Positions 1 to 12,174 of a DNA stretch of 64,000 nt are shown here, piece after piece. The stretch lies in NCBI RefSeq assembly GCF_000219625.1, contig NC_018216.1, positions 248,001 to 312,000 of the forward strand, read 5' to 3'. The translations under genes and the position numbers were made by a program. The stretch is from Zymoseptoria tritici IPO323. Taxonomy: Eukaryota; Ascomycota; Dothideomycetes; Mycosphaerellales; Mycosphaerellaceae. Under the pieces are notes generated by a model. The model was not told where the DNA came from. It made no database searches and saw only the letters and a program-made list of their open reading frames with translations. How positions within the stretch are numbered: the stretch's first letter is position 1; each line of letters begins with the position of its first letter.

Positions 1-2643
1 GACGGCGCCGCTCTCCAATTTTGACTCTGCTTCCTCTGGACGTGCCGGAAGCGATGAGAAGAAACCCAACCTCGAGGTCACCTCTCTCGCTGATTCGCAA
101 GTGAGCTTCGACGATGACACCGCTATCATTGTCACCGGAACGGATGCCGCGAATCACCTACTCTCTCTGCGAGATGACAAGGACCCAGCACTCACCTTTC
201 GGAGCATTTTCTTGGCCAGCATACTGTCGTCTTTCCAAGCGGTCATGACCCAAATTTACTATGTATACAGCACTGATATCCTCCACACAAGTCGTGCAAT
301 CTGACTGACTCCTTTCGCACAGTTCAAACCGACTAAGATCGACATCTACGGACCTTTCATTGTGATCATTGCATATGTCCTGGGCGTCGGATGGGCCAAA
401 GTCTTTCCACGCGGCGACGTGCTCCTGGCGCGATGGACAGCCCAAGGTGGCCATGGCAAACGTCCGATCTGGATCTCGCTGTGGCTGTTCCTCAATCCTT
501 GCGCATGGAGCCTCAAAGAGCATGCAATCACCTCCATCACAGCGACGTCTGCCTCCAACGCACACGAAAGCGTCGTCGTCTTCGCAGCGCAAAAGCTCTT
601 CTACGACATGGAGGTCTCAGCGACCACAGTGATCCTTGCCGTCCTATCGATCGGTCTCTTTGGATACGGACTTGCTGGGCTTTTCCGCCCCATCATGGTC
701 TGGCACGTCGACGCTGTCTACTGGTCAACCCTTCCTACCGTCAAGGTCCTTCAAGGTATGCACTGGCAGAGTGTCAAGAACTCTAAGCCGCTCCGGTGGT
801 TCTGGTACAGTTTCATTGGCATGTTCTTTTACGAAATCTTCCCGGCATATATGTTTCCCTGGTTGAATTCGGTGTCGATCCCGTGTCTGGCCGCCTCGCA
901 TGCGACTGGTTCCAAGGGCGAGACTCTGACGAGATTTTTCGGAGGCGCATCAAACAACGAAGGCTTGGGACTCTTTACAGTGTCATTTGACTGGCAATAT
1001 GTAAGTGTACCAGTCACAGTCCTGAGTCAAGCCTTCTAACCATTTGGTTCCTCGCCAGATCACGTCCGGCCAGACGTCGCTCCCTCTGAAGTGGCAAGCT
1101 CACTACGCGGTGGGCATCTTCACTTGTATGCTCGCCATGATCGGCATATACTACACGGACACCTGGGGTTCCAAGTCGCTGCCCTTCATGTCGACCAAGC
1201 TTCTGTCTGCCGACGGCAGCAAGTATCCCATTCACAAAGTCTTCGTCCAAGGGGAGCTCGACCAAGCAGCATTTGCAACATACGGCGTTCCGAAAATGGC
1301 GGGCAGTTTTGCCTACGGGCAATTCATGGCCAATGCTGCCGTGAGTGATCGCGCTTCCCGTACGACGCACATGATATCCCGCTGACAATGCCCAGATCGG
1401 AGCCCTCATTGCTCATGTCATCCTCTTCTGGGCAGGCGACGTAAAGCGAGCATTTAAAGGTTCCCGTAAGAGCAGTGGAGACAGACATCATATCTACATG
1501 GCCGCCCACTACAAAGAGGTGCCTTGGTGGTGGTACGGCCTGCTCCTCGCTGGCGCCTTCGCCCTGGGCACCATCGTGGTCACAACGCAGAACATCACCT
1601 TGCCGTTCTGGGGATTCTTCGTATCGATCCTGACGGGTTGTATCATCGCTCCATTCAGCACCTTGCTCTACTCCAGGTTCGGCAGCGGAATCGCGACCAA
1701 CAATTTGTCCAAATTGATGGCTGGTCTGCTGCTGCCAGGGCGTCCGGTTGGAAACAGTTAGTTGGCCTATCTTGGACCGGGATATTGTTTCTCTCGCTAA
1801 CACTCCCTCGCAGTGTACTTTGCCTCGTGGTCGCACAGCGTCATCATCAACTGTGTCAATTTGTCGAACGATCTCAAATTGGGCGAATATCGTATGTCCT
1901 CTCCATGCAATCGACACTAAACTCCAAGGCCATTTTCAAGCTAACCTTCTCGAATCACCAGTCAAAATCCCTCCACGTGTGATGTTCCTCACTCAACTCT
2001 GGGGCACCGTCCTCGGCGGGTTCATCAACTACGTCGTCATGTCGTCCATCATCTCCGAGAATAAGGCTCTTCTCACTGATACCAATGGTAATTCATCGTG
2101 GAGCGGCGCCACGATTCAGGGTTACAACACCAACGCCACGTCCTGGGCGCTGGCGAGGTACCTCTACACGTATGGCAAGGAGTACTACATGGTCCCCTTG
2201 GGCCTGCTCGTCGGCGCGAGCATCGTCGCCGCACACCGTATCTTCACGGCGGTACGTCTATTCGAGCTTCACCCACGTCAAAACAAGACTGACACGACCT
2301 CCAGTTCGTCCCACGCATCGGCAAATTCGCCACCCACGAGATCAACTTCCCCCTCTTCATCCAAGCCGCGGGCTACATTCCCTACAACGCCTCGCAGACC
2401 TGCGTCATCTTCAGTACCATCCTCGCGGGTTTCTTCATCCAATTCTACCTCCGCAACTACAAGCCGGCGTTCTTCAAGCATTACATGTACATGATTACGG
2501 GAGCGTTTGACGGTGGCGCGCTGTGGGCGCTGTTTATTCTGTCGTTCGCGGTGTTTGGTGCGGCGGGCAAGACGATTAATTTCCCGGCGTGGTGGGGAAA
2601 TAATGTGAATGGGAATTATGATCATTGTCCTTCTTCTGGGTGA
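1..2643 (+). CDS. OPT-family oligopeptide transporter (5' partial)
   Basis: Integral membrane proton-coupled transporter of the OPT family, taking up small peptides (or siderophore/metal conjugates) across the plasma membrane or an internal membrane. Seven exons can be joined in frame: 2-262, 323-1000, 1059-1340, 1396-1756, 1814-1891, 1962-2251 and 2305-2643, giving about 762 residues, close to the usual 750-800. The frame is open to base 2, so the start codon lies outside the window. Family marks are the many hydrophobic segments, the GLLLPGRPVGN stretch followed by YFASWSHS, the KIPPR motif, and a C-terminal FPAWWGN motif close to the stop. The exon 4/5 junction splits an ATG codon. Introns are 55-70 bp with GT...AG ends. 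Substrate cannot be told from sequence. Confidence in the family is high; exon borders are by eye. Confidence 0.9.
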
Positions 2644-3725
2644 TGAGGTTGGGTTGGCGGACTGGGGAGATGGGGTGATGAGTGGAAATAGTTTCTACTA
2701 TCGGGAGACTTGGTACGTTAAGAGCGTGTGGAGATGTGGTATGAAAAGCATCTCTACTACTTCATACGAGTCTCCTGTGTCTTGATCTCCGTTATGATCT
2801 GACCCGCCGCTTACGTCTCTGTCGCTTCTCTCCCCTCTTGTCCCTTGGTCGACCATCTTCCATGTTGAGTGAGTTTCTGTTTGATGTTTTGGTGAAATTG
2901 AGATTGAGGCCGTTGATATAGGCACGAGAGATCGTGGGTTGATGAGACGATATAGGCGGGTTTTGGTGAGTGTTGGTGCTGTGAATGTGTCCTTGTTATG
3001 GTGACTGCTGATGGCAAGCAAACCAAAGGGATCGAACCATATCGTATATTATGATTGCCATGTCACATGTACGGCGTAGTCATCGCCTACTAACTAGACT
3101 GACGTTCGTCATAAGCAAATCACCTGTCACAAACAATCATCCTCACCCGCATCGACTTACCACATTCACCATCACATCGCACATGCGCGGCAGTATTCCA
3201 TCGGAAGCATCCTCAATGCTGACCGCATGCTGACACTGCATTGTACCCTCCAGAAGCTTCTCCACATCTCCGAAGCTCTCTGAATTTGGTGGCACCAAAG
3301 ATTGCCTATTCAGGAAGTAGGAGCTTCCTCCGTCGAATCGCGTCCTGTCGCTTGCGAGCTCGGTATGTAATGCCAATTCGTGAAGGCAACAAGTCGTCGA
3401 TGTACCGCTATGTGACACGCCAATGGTGGAGTGATATCTCACCACACGTCTCACTACCGCATGTCTTGTCAGCTCGCCTTGCAAGCTCATGGAGGGGAAG
3501 GTGGCGAGCACCTGCGGTGACCGCGTTGGAGAGGTAGCTTGGGGTGTGTCGAGAGATGATCAGCAAAGAGGTTTCGTGATAGGTCTCGCATGTTGCGTGG
3601 ACTTGATATACAGGTATTGAATGCTCCAGCCGCTCTCTGGGCATCTCCTTCCTGACATTCCATACTTCGACATTCCAAACAACACCCACGAATTGAAGTC
3701 TTGATCGAACCCAGAGCGAATCATC
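2644..3725. other. Intergenic region
   Basis: Holds the 3' flank of the transporter and the 5' flank of the next gene. Open frames here (for example 2698-3021 minus, 3143-3511 minus) show no recognisable motif or biased composition, and I do not call a gene. Confidence 0.5.
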
Positions 3726-4508
3726 ATGTCCGTGCCTGAGTTCGTCCGTCGCAAGTCCGGCACAATGTTCAGCTGGTGAGCTCTTTATTCCCTCTTACAC
3801 TAATGCACGATTGACTGATGTCCATCTTGCAGCCACCCGCCCTTCGCTCTTGAAACGGCCGCCTCTACCTTCGATAGCACGGCTCCCTTCTTCCGCTCTC
3901 AAACACCTCCGATATCGTCGTACCACGAGTATCCCATCCACTCGCTTTCAGCCGAGCTCGCTCGCAGAAACTCCGCCGCAAGACTGGCCTCTCCCTGCCG
4001 CGCTGCAGTCGAGGAGAATGAGTTCGAGGATGAATTCAGAAAGGAAGAGGTTGCCGCGGCGTTATTCTCCAGCCCTCGCCTCACGGCCATGGCTCCACAC
4101 GGTCAGACGGAGGTCGAAGGAGGCAAGACAATCTGGGGCGACGAATACCACGACAACGAAGAGGACGAAGCCGGCCTTGCTCGCCATCCCTCCCTCCCTG
4201 ATCTGCTCCCGGAGACTGTCCCTCACTCCTCGACATCTCCTCCGCCTCCTTCGCCGGCTGTCTCGCACCATGAGGCGATCACTCCGTCGGACGAGAGGAC
4301 TCACCCGTTCCTCGCGCACCATGATGCGAAAGGTCTGAAGTGCCCGCATTGTGGAGTCAGATTGACGGTGATAGTCGAGGAGGATGAGGAGACGGATGTA
4401 AAGGGTGTCTGTGCGTGTGAGGAGAAGATGGAAATTGAGCAGGGAAAGAGTATGTGGGCTGCAGGGAAGCGAGATGGGCCGGTACAAGTTTTGAGAGGGG
4501 CTTGGTGA
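3726..4508 (+). CDS. Unrecognised protein with C-terminal CxxC / CxC cysteine cluster
   Basis: Two exons, 3726-3775 and 3833-4508, joined across a 57-bp intron (GTGAGC...TTGCAG) that splits a Cys codon; 241 residues. The N-terminus reads MSVPEFVRRKSGTMFSC, the middle is Ser/Pro-rich and acidic and probably disordered, and the C-terminal third has KCPHCGVRL and then GVCACEE about 25 residues on, which could form a small zinc site. There is no signal peptide or membrane segment. I do not recognise the family. The start was chosen because the short first exon gives a clean in-frame splice and the long second exon has no good ATG near its beginning. Antisense frames at 3899-4090 and 4062-4487 are shadows of this biased sequence. 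Confidence 0.6.
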
Positions 4509-4563
4509 GTTGTGCTGCGACAGGGAGGAAGTTGAAGGAGGGTTCAGAGTGGGTTTGGCGTGG

Positions 4564-4812
4564 CTATTGAGGGTGTACGTTCTGATCAGGAGACTTGGGC
4601 TTGCTGTCGCACTGTGTGTGCATACCTAGGACGGTGACGATATCGTGCCGGTAATCAACCAGTTCGGCTCTCATTTCGAGATTCTCCAGCACGAGGTGAT
4701 ACCTTCGTTTCCTTGAATGGGTAGTGATCATCTCCGTTCCGGAAACAGGCGTTGCAAGGCCAGCCGGAACCAAGAGAAGCATGAGGAAGCTCTTCTTCAT
4801 GCTGAGCAACAT
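4564..4812 (-). CDS. Possible small secreted protein
   Basis: A frame of 82 codons starting at the ATG ending at 4812 (a second ATG four codons on, at 4800) begins with a strong signal-peptide-like run: MKKSF, a Leu-rich core, then AGLATPVSG as a likely signal peptidase site. The mature part is about 55-60 residues, charged, with a SRKRR basic cluster and one cysteine near the C-terminus. The frame stays open upstream to 5124, but that part looks like non-coding sequence. No family recognised. The only support is the signal peptide and an intact short frame, so this may be spurious. Confidence 0.35.
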   Translation of the reverse strand: MLLSMKKSFLMLLLVPAGLATPVSGTEMITTHSRKRRYHLVLENLEMRAELVDYRHDIVTVLGMHTQCDSKPKSPDQNVHPQ

Positions 4813-5352
4813 GGTGATGTCGTGAGGGAAATGGATGGTAACGATGTGCAAAGGAATGAATGTCAGAATGGAAGAGTGCAAATGAGTGGAGCTTGCACAG
4901 CGCGATACCGTCCTTTTGTACCAGCGCTGGTGTCTCAAGAGATCAAATGCCACCCCTTCGTTCATGAGTCCGCGGTGGGTTCGTAAGCGTGTCGACACAG
5001 TGTAAGCTTTCAGTTTTGTGGTGATGGTGCCTCGCCCGGTCAGCATCCCAAAGGCCTGCCTTTCTCTTCTCAAGTCACGTGACTTGCCGAGGAGCAGCAA
5101 TCTCACCACATACCTTATGGCCACCTGAAGTCGGTGGCTGCCCGGTAGAGTGATGCTTGGTGTTGGTTTCCAAACCGTTGAACATCGACTTGCCTTGATT
5201 AGTCCAACTTATCTGGCGCAACGCATCTCACTGGCACATCAACTTGACGCTGTCCGAAAGTCCCCAAAATGCCTCGAAAGCTGGTATTCACACCTGTATG
5301 TTACATGCTCTCCATCGCAGCATCTCTACCTCCTCCAGTCATCATGCATCTC
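4813..5352. other. Intergenic region
   Basis: Between the possible small secreted protein and the 3' end of the ATP synthase subunit h gene. I see no gene with recognisable features. Confidence 0.4.
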
Positions 5353-5842
5353 TCAGTGGTGTGCGGCCTCCTCCTCAACCTCCTCAACGAACCAATCCTC
5401 CACCGGCGCAGATGAACCTTCCGCAGCCTGGCCCTCGACCTCTGGCACCTGCTGCTCGTAGGCGGACAAATCGTTCTGGAGGTCAGCCTCCTCGGGGGAT
5501 GCCGGTGCCTTGGGCATGGCGAATTTCTGGACCTGGCCTTCGGCATCGTTGGCCTTGATCGCGGGCGCCTTGTAGGCTTTCAGCTCCTTGAGGTACATGT
5601 CTTGGACGAGGTCGGCTGGAGGTGATGAGGTTAGTATTGTCGTGTGGATGAAGTGACGGAGGGCTCGACATACCCTGTCGGACAGCGGTGGGAGTGATGA
5701 AGGAGCGGCGGAGGGTTGCGGCATTCTGTCGAAGCGCGGCTCTGGCGAGCGATTGGCTCTGCGCATGGGGTCAGTCGCGGTGCGCGCACGGTGTTTAGGC
5801 CTTGAAATATCCTACCGAAGCCCTCAGAGTTTGACCGAGCAT
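5353..5842 (-). CDS. ATP14: Mitochondrial F1Fo ATP synthase subunit h
   Basis: Subunit h of the mitochondrial F1Fo ATP synthase, a peripheral-stalk component in the matrix. Three exons on the minus strand: 5842-5816 (MLGQTLRAS), a second starting at 5758, and the long last exon ending with the stop at 5353; about 123 residues, normal for the family. The N-terminus is a basic amphipathic presequence (Arg/Ala/Ser-rich, no acids) followed by ADLVQDMYLKELKAYK, the recognisable start of the mature subunit, and the acidic tail ends EEVEEEAAHH. The open frame from the ATG at 5766 is not the start; it reads through the first intron. The presequence makes sense only after both introns are removed. Confidence 0.9.
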
Positions 5843-6743
5843 GATTGCGTTGTGTGAGGAGTGCTGTGTGTGATTTGCGGCTCTTGCTCTCCTTCGTCAA
5901 CAGTCGTGAGGAAGCTGTTCTCCGGCTAAGGTAAGTCGCAAATCCACTTCTCGAATGACTAAGCGCTAGCCGGAATCCGCCGCCAGCCTTCAATCATGGT
6001 AGAATCTTCGTATTGTCACACTTCCTCTGCACCACACACGACACCTCCTCCCTCATCCGCCGACACACCCTCCATCTCTCTTCCGCTCGCCTATCATCGT
6101 CGCACACTCCTCGCCGATACATCGACTTCATCAAACGAACCGATTTCAGCGATCCGACGTGCGCGATTCTCCACGGCCACCCTTCTGCGAGACAGCAGCG
6201 ACATTCACCAGTTCGCCGCAAGACTCACGGACGCCTTCACTGGTTTGACGGCCCGATAAAGCAGCGGATACTCGACATCTACAATCGAACGCTCACTCCT
6301 CCCACTACCACGACTTCACCGCTTTGACAGCGCAAAATCACGGAAGTGCGAGTGTGAGTGTCTTTGTCCTGTCATCTCCATATCCGCAAACTGTTTGCGC
6401 CTTTGTCTTCAGCAGACAGAGACACTCTCAGCGGACAACTTCCATCAGCAATTCCTGCGCATGCAGTCTGCTGTTCGCCCCAGTCACCGTCGCTGACAGA
6501 CTGATCACTTAGTTGCGATCAATCCCGCCAACGCACGTGACTCATTCTCCCGGCCGACGAAGTACATTCCGCAACTTCACGACCACCCTCAATACCGCAA
6601 CCACGTTCTCACCACTCTTCATCCGTACTTTTGCAAAGAACCACAAGCTCCGCAAGAGCTCCAAAGGTATCAAGAAGCGAGCGACGCATCGATTTGAGGT
6701 GGCCCACAACAAGTCCTCTTCACCACGCACACCGCTCGGTAAG
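5843..6743. other. Intergenic region between ATP14 and TFIIB genes
   Basis: Divergent upstream region of about 900 bp. Short overlapping plus-strand frames at 5996-6259 and 6013-6327 have no recognisable content. The TFIIB frame is open upstream from 6513 to its ATG at 6744, but this part is Ser/Thr/Arg-rich, unlike TFIIB, and is probably 5' UTR. Confidence 0.45.
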
Positions 6744-7890
6744 ATGGCGCAAGGCCTGTCTCCGGGCGCGATCCCCGATCCGGAGCCGAAACCACCGCAG
6801 GAGGAAGAGTGGCAGCAGAATCTGAACGTGCGCCTGATCTGTCGTGACTGTCGCGAGGATCCACCAGAGCTGCGCGAGGATCATGCAAGTGGTGACTTGA
6901 TTTGCGAGAACTGCGGCCTTGTCCTTCAACAGCGCTCCATCGACACCAGCTCGGAATGGCGCACCTTCTCCAATGACGATCAGGGCAACGACGATCCTAG
7001 CCGTGTCGGTGATGGCCCGAACGCTCTACTCAACGGCGCACAGCTGAACACCAACATCGCATTCGGTGACGGCGGCATGCGAAGCAAGGAATTGCATCGC
7101 GCTCAGAACAAAGCAAATCACGACAAGAGCAACAAGCTGCTTCTGCAAGCCTATAAGCAGATTGGCGCACTGTGTGACGGCTGGGCACTCCCATACACTG
7201 TCTCCGAGAGCGCAAAGCACATCTACAAGGATGCTGACGAGAGTCGCCTCTTCAAGGGCAAGAGTCAAGAAGCTCTCATCGCCGGATGTGTCTTCATCGC
7301 GTGTCGTCGCAACAACGTGCCTCGCACGTTCCGTGAGGCGATGGAGTTGACGAGCGTCAGCAAGAAGGAGATCGGCCGCACTTTCAAACTCCTCGAGAAC
7401 TTTCTCATGAACAAGGATAAGGGAAAGAACGCTGGCTCCGACGCAGCTGCAAACGGTAAGTCGATGGTCTCATTTTCCTTCACTGTTTCATTGATACTAA
7501 ACACGCTTCTCAAAAGGTGCGGTCGTCTACAACGAAGCCTACAAGGGCAGCGCCACTGCCGACCCCGCCGATCTTTGTCAGCGTTTCTGCAGCATGCTGG
7601 GCCTCGATCAGCGCGCTACCAACGTCGCCATTGCTCTGGCCACCGCCATGACCAAGAGTGGCGCTCTGGCTGGTCGTTCGCCTCTCTCGTCGGCCGCCGC
7701 CTGCATCTACATGGCTTCCTACCTAATGGGTAACCCCAAGCATCCCAAGGAGATTCAGTCTGTCGCCAAAGTCAGCGAGAGCACCATTCGTCACGCCTAC
7801 AAGCTTCTCTACGTCGACCGCAACAAACTCATCACCGATGAGCTCGTGGCTCGTGGTGCGGATCCGGGGAAGTTGCCCAAGCCTTCTTAG
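6744..7890 (+). CDS. SUA7: General transcription factor TFIIB
   Basis: RNA polymerase II initiation factor that bridges TBP-DNA and polymerase in the nucleus. Two exons, 6744-7455 and 7517-7890, give 361 residues (yeast protein 345). The N-terminal zinc ribbon has Cys33, Cys36, Cys54 and Cys57, followed by the B-reader/linker region (SSEWRTFSNDD). Two cyclin-like repeats follow: the first contains KSQEALIAGCVFIACR, the second RSPLSSAAACIYMASYLM and SESTIRHAYKLLY. The start at 6744 (MAQGLSPGAIPDPEP) was chosen because residues upstream in the same frame are not TFIIB-like. The single intron (61 bp) lies between the two cyclin folds and splits a Gly codon. Confidence 0.97.
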
Positions 7891-8883
7891 AAGAAAGGCG
7901 AGGCTCAAACTTCCTCCGATGACTCTGTACCTGGTTGTGGATCCCGCTCGTCTGCTTGAAAAAGTACGCACGGGATCAGTCACTCATTTCGATCGGAATT
8001 CTGTCATTTCAGATGAAGACAAACACCGACACTGCTCCTCGGCAGCGATCAAGATCTGTTTGCAAGCATCATACTCTGCAAACGAAACCACTTTATGACA
8101 CCAAAAAAAAGGGCTCCAGCTGGGGAGGTCTGATGGGCACCAGACGTGAACATGGGAACGTTCTCCTTTGTGTTTCCGGGGGTCATGAATTATCCGGCGC
8201 GATTTCTGCTTTTGATTACTCGCGCGTGCGCTTCTCGGTTGGCTCTTTCAAGAGCCAAGGATCGGGAGGGATTCAGTTCCTAGTGCGCTGCGAGATGGCG
8301 AAGATTCAGAATGGCCAAGGAGATGAGATGCACCAATGGGAGATGCGGGTGCTTTTTGCTGGCTTGCGTTCTTTGATTTGTGGTCATCAGAAAGAACGAA
8401 AAGGTCGCAAAAACAGATGATAGGTAAGAAAAGCATTGTCTTGTTACGATATGTTAGATGGGGAACGGATAAAATGTAATATTTGGAGCGACTTCGATGT
8501 GTCCATTGTTCATGCAGTGACTGCCAATATCATCTCGAGCGATCCTGATATGCTCTCTGTTCTTCACTCCTCGCAAGAAGATGGACGACAGGAGTCGTCC
8601 ATGTTCATGTCAAGGTGATGTTGCCTCGCAGAATATCGACAAGCCGAGATCCGGATTAGCCGTTGTTAGCTTCACCTTCACATGTCGTATAATCTTAACT
8701 CTGTCTGCTCGCGTGCATTGATATTGCGTGTGGCGGATCAAGTCGAAAGACGCATCTCCTCTCTCTACCTCATCATCGCTCTCTTCGCCCTCGATCACCG
8801 CTCCGCCATTGTCGCGACGCGATCCCCTCGTCCGCAGTGCATGCCGCTACCCGTCATCCCTCCTCTCCCATCATCCCGACAAG
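7891..8883. other. Intergenic region
   Basis: 3' flank of TFIIB and upstream region of the hydrolase. The hydrolase frame is open from an ATG at 8728, but the intervening 52 codons are Ser/Pro-rich without family likeness. No other gene seen. Confidence 0.45.
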
Positions 8884-10433
8884 ATGGACAGCCCGCTCGC
8901 CGCCATCAAGCTCCTCTTCCCGCACGTCCCCTCCCTTTCCTGGACCGCCGCACAACACACCCTCGGCATCTCCCCCACCGCCTCGAAATGGGATCTCCGC
9001 TCCGAACTCACCGTCCATGTCCTCCGCGCCATCGCGTCCCCGAAGAGCGGACGACCAGCCCCTCTCTCCAAAGTGCAAAGAGGAACACTGAAAGACCCGG
9101 GCGTGAAAGGCAAGACGTGGATCGCGAAGGCTACAATCCCCAGACCGCCGAAGGAAGATGAAGGACAAGGCAAGGGACTGAGAGATGTCGTGTTCCAGGC
9201 GATCGAGGCGATGAAGAAAGAGGGGAATGTGTTGCACTATGAGAAGCCGGAGCTGAAGGATCTGGAGGTCGAGTGGACGGGTTTCAGACCTGGCGCGAAG
9301 AAAGATGAGGGACTGCCGGATGTGGATGAGAAGGATAAGTATCGGTTGTTGATGGCGGAGCCGTGTCGGTCGAGTGAGGCTACGGTTTTGTATTTTCATG
9401 GTGAGTTTACATCGAAAGAACGAGGACACCACATGTTGATTTATGGACAATGCTGATCGACTCCACAGGCGGCGCATACTACCTCTGCGACCCAGCCACC
9501 CACCGTGGTCTAACCAGCCGTCTCGCGAAAGAAAGCAGCGGCCGCGTCTGCAGTGTCCGATACCGTCTCGCTCCCCAAACCGCTTTCCCCGGCCAACTCA
9601 TCGACGCGCTCATGGCGTACCTATCCCTCATCTACCCACCGTCCAACTCTCTCCACGAAGCCGTGCCCGCCGAACGAATCGTACTAGCAGGCGACTCCGC
9701 CGGCGCGAACCTCGCTTTCGCGCTGCTTCAACTCCTCCTCCAACTCCACCGCACCGCCGACGGCGTACCCCTCGTCAAATTCCACGGCCGAGACGTCCAC
9801 GTCCCCCTCCCCGCAGGCGTGAGCGGTAATTCAGGATGGTTCGACGTCTCCCGCGCTATGCCTTCGATCGTGGGAAATTCAAAGTGGGACTACCTCCCTC
9901 CCGCCAACCACGACGATGCAGTAGGCCGCTTCCCCGCCGACTCCATCTGGCCAACCAAACCCCCTCGAGGAGATATCTACTGCGACCTCTCCATGCTCGA
10001 CCACCCGCTCGTCTCCCCCGTTCTCGCAGAAAGCTGGAAAGCCTCCCCACCCCTCTGGATGAACACGGGCGACGAAATGCTCATGGACGAAGTCATTCTC
10101 GTCGCGGCACGCGCCGCGGGGCAAGGGGTCAAAGTGCACTTTGAGCATTATGAGGCGATGCCGCATTGTTTCCCAATGTTGCTGCCGCATTTACCGGCTT
10201 CGAGGAGGTGTTTGAGGAGTTGGGGGAATTGGATTAGGAGAGTGGTGGAGGAGCCGGAGGGGTTGAAGACGAATGGGGTCTGGATTCCCGCGAGGAAGGG
10301 GAAGGAGAAGGAGGTTGATGTTATGCGGTTGCCGGCTGTGGAGTTTGGGGAGGCGAGGAGGTTGGTTGGGGTGATTAAGGAGAGGAGGATACAGGGTTTC
10401 AAGAAGGGGGAGGGGGTGAAGGCGACGTTGTAG
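8884..10433 (+). CDS. Alpha/beta hydrolase, hormone-sensitive-lipase (alpha/beta hydrolase_3) type
   Basis: Predicted serine esterase/lipase of the HSL-like family, acting on acyl or acetyl esters; the substrate is not readable from sequence. Two exons, 8884-9400 and 9469-10433, give 493 residues. The oxyanion-hole motif HGGAYY (from His172) spans the intron, the nucleophile elbow is GDSAG with Ser near 249, the likely acid is Asp near 374 (TGDEMLMDE), and the base is His near 405 (PHCFPML). The long N-terminal part (about 165 residues) resembles fungal members of this family with an added cap. No clear signal peptide or membrane anchor. An upstream in-frame ATG at 8728 would add 52 residues and cannot be excluded. 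The C-terminal end is Lys/Glu-rich. Confidence 0.88.
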
Positions 10434-10606
10434 AGAGGGCTGTCGGTAGCACGTACGACTATATTTAGAGGGCAATGTATGTGATGGATGGAAGTTGTAC
10501 AGACAGGATGATACCCATGGGATGTATACACAACAGATCTGAACAAGAATATCCTCTTCTTCAAGCTACGACAGGGTATAATAATACACATTCAATCCTC
10601 ATTCCT

Positions 10607-10972
10607 CTACTGCGCAGCTCCAGACGAAGTCCCATCCTCCGCACCAGGCAGACCCTCCTCATCGCCAGGCTCAGTGTAAGCGCCCTTTTGCTTCGCCGCG
10701 CCTCGCGTGCGCTCGTCGATGATGTTGCTCTTGTCCATGGCGGCTTGCTCGTCTTTCTCTGCATGTCACACATCGTTAGCGGGGCTTCTACGGGAGGTGT
10801 GGATGGGAGGAGAGGATGTACCAAGAGTAGCGTCCGAGTCGGCCGTCTCGGCGTCAATGGGGTCCTCGACACCGGCGTCGTCGGATTGCACGGGGATGGT
10901 GTCTTTTTGGCCGGGGCGGGAGACGTAGTCGTCGTTGGTGACGCTGCCGGTGGGGACTTCGTTGTCGGACAT
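10607..10972 (-). CDS. Short acidic CHZ-domain histone chaperone-like protein
   Basis: Two minus-strand exons, 10972-10822 and 10758-10607, joined across a 63-bp intron, give a 100-residue acidic protein starting MSDNEVPTGSVTNDDYVSRP. The central MDKSNIIDERTRG matches the core of the CHZ motif seen in the H2A.Z-H2B chaperone Chz1 (SNII...RTRG), and the C-terminal EPGDEEGLPGAEDG is typical of short fungal proteins annotated with this domain. It is much shorter than Chz1 itself and the basic half of the motif is changed, so histone binding is an inference. Likely nuclear. Plus-strand frames over the same bases are shadows. Confidence 0.75.
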
Positions 10973-12174
10973 GGTGGGGTTGGTTGGGTGGGTTGGAGGG
11001 TTGTTGTTTGGGGTGGTTGGTGGGAGTTGTGTTCGAGTTGTGCTTGAATTGTGTCGAGTTGTGGAAGCACTTTTCGTTGCGCACGCGGTCTCTTATACCT
11101 TGTATGCTCTCCTCAGTCACTAGCCCTGCGATGCGTACGGACGTCACCGATACCACTGTTCATACTTCATACTAGCAGCGGTGGTGCGATAATGATGGCA
11201 TGATTTAGCACTGACTAGTCGAGGAATCATGCAGCGGTCATATGGACGTCAACGCGTGAAACACGAGTATTGTACGAACCATCGTTATTTGCATCGCGTC
11301 TGTCTGCCAAAGATGCGTTGCAGCCATTGGAAGCGAAGGGCCAATGCTCATCGATCTGCAGTAGATTTTCGGAACATTGCGATCGCGGGTTGTGGATCGC
11401 TGCTCTTCGACTCTTTTGTCGTTGTTTCCATAAGCCGTGACGGAAAGTTGACCGCGGCCATATGAAGGGGAGGAGGATTCCTCTTCGTGCTACTGAGGTC
11501 GTTCGAGTGGCATGTCAGTTGATCTATCAGGCTTGCAGTGTTGTCCCTGCGCGTCTCAGCAACCATCTGCGAAAGATCGAGCGCTTGCCAATCCTTCTCA
11601 TTCTCTTCAGCTTCATATCGTCATCCTGATATCAGGACATAGGGTGATCTTCACAAAATCCAACCATGATGTGGTGACATCTTCAAAGCAGTCTAGCGGG
11701 CCCAGGAACCGAGATTGAGTTCTATCGTGCATGTGAGATCGAACTTTATCGGGCCAGGGTCGGCGGACACAGGTCCGGGTCGATCAATGCGATGCAGCCT
11801 TGCGGAGTGAAAGTAGTGGTCTTGGACCTGCATGTTGAGATCAGTGGTTGAAGTGGGCTATGCAATGAGAAGCATGGAGTGATGGATGATTGGGCGAGCA
11901 ATTGAAATGCTGGATTTCGAAAGGTCGAGGAATGTCGGCTGGATCGTTCGGAAAAACCGCCATTGATTATCGTTCATTCCTTCTGAACGCGAAAAGGTAC
12001 TGGGTATAAAGCTGTCTCTTGCATGCCATGAGCGTGAGCCTCCTCTTTGGGCACATCAACACCCTCTCCACATGCTGTGGACATCTGCGTTGAGCAACGA
12101 CTTCCGCGCACAAATCCACGAACAACGCCGGTCACACGGTCTTGATCGCAAGACAGTAGCAGCCGCGAGAGCGA
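10973..12174. other. Intergenic region
   Basis: About 1.2 kb between the 5' end of the CHZ-like gene and the 3' end of the zinc finger gene. Short frames (11229-11465, 11512-11718) carry no recognisable feature. A TATA-like GGTATAAA is near 12003 with no obvious gene to serve. Confidence 0.45.

Noticed and set aside
6513..6743. N-terminal extension of TFIIB to an upstream in-frame start
   Set aside because: The first in-frame codon is not an ATG (TTG) and the sequence is unlike TFIIB; normal length is reached from 6744.
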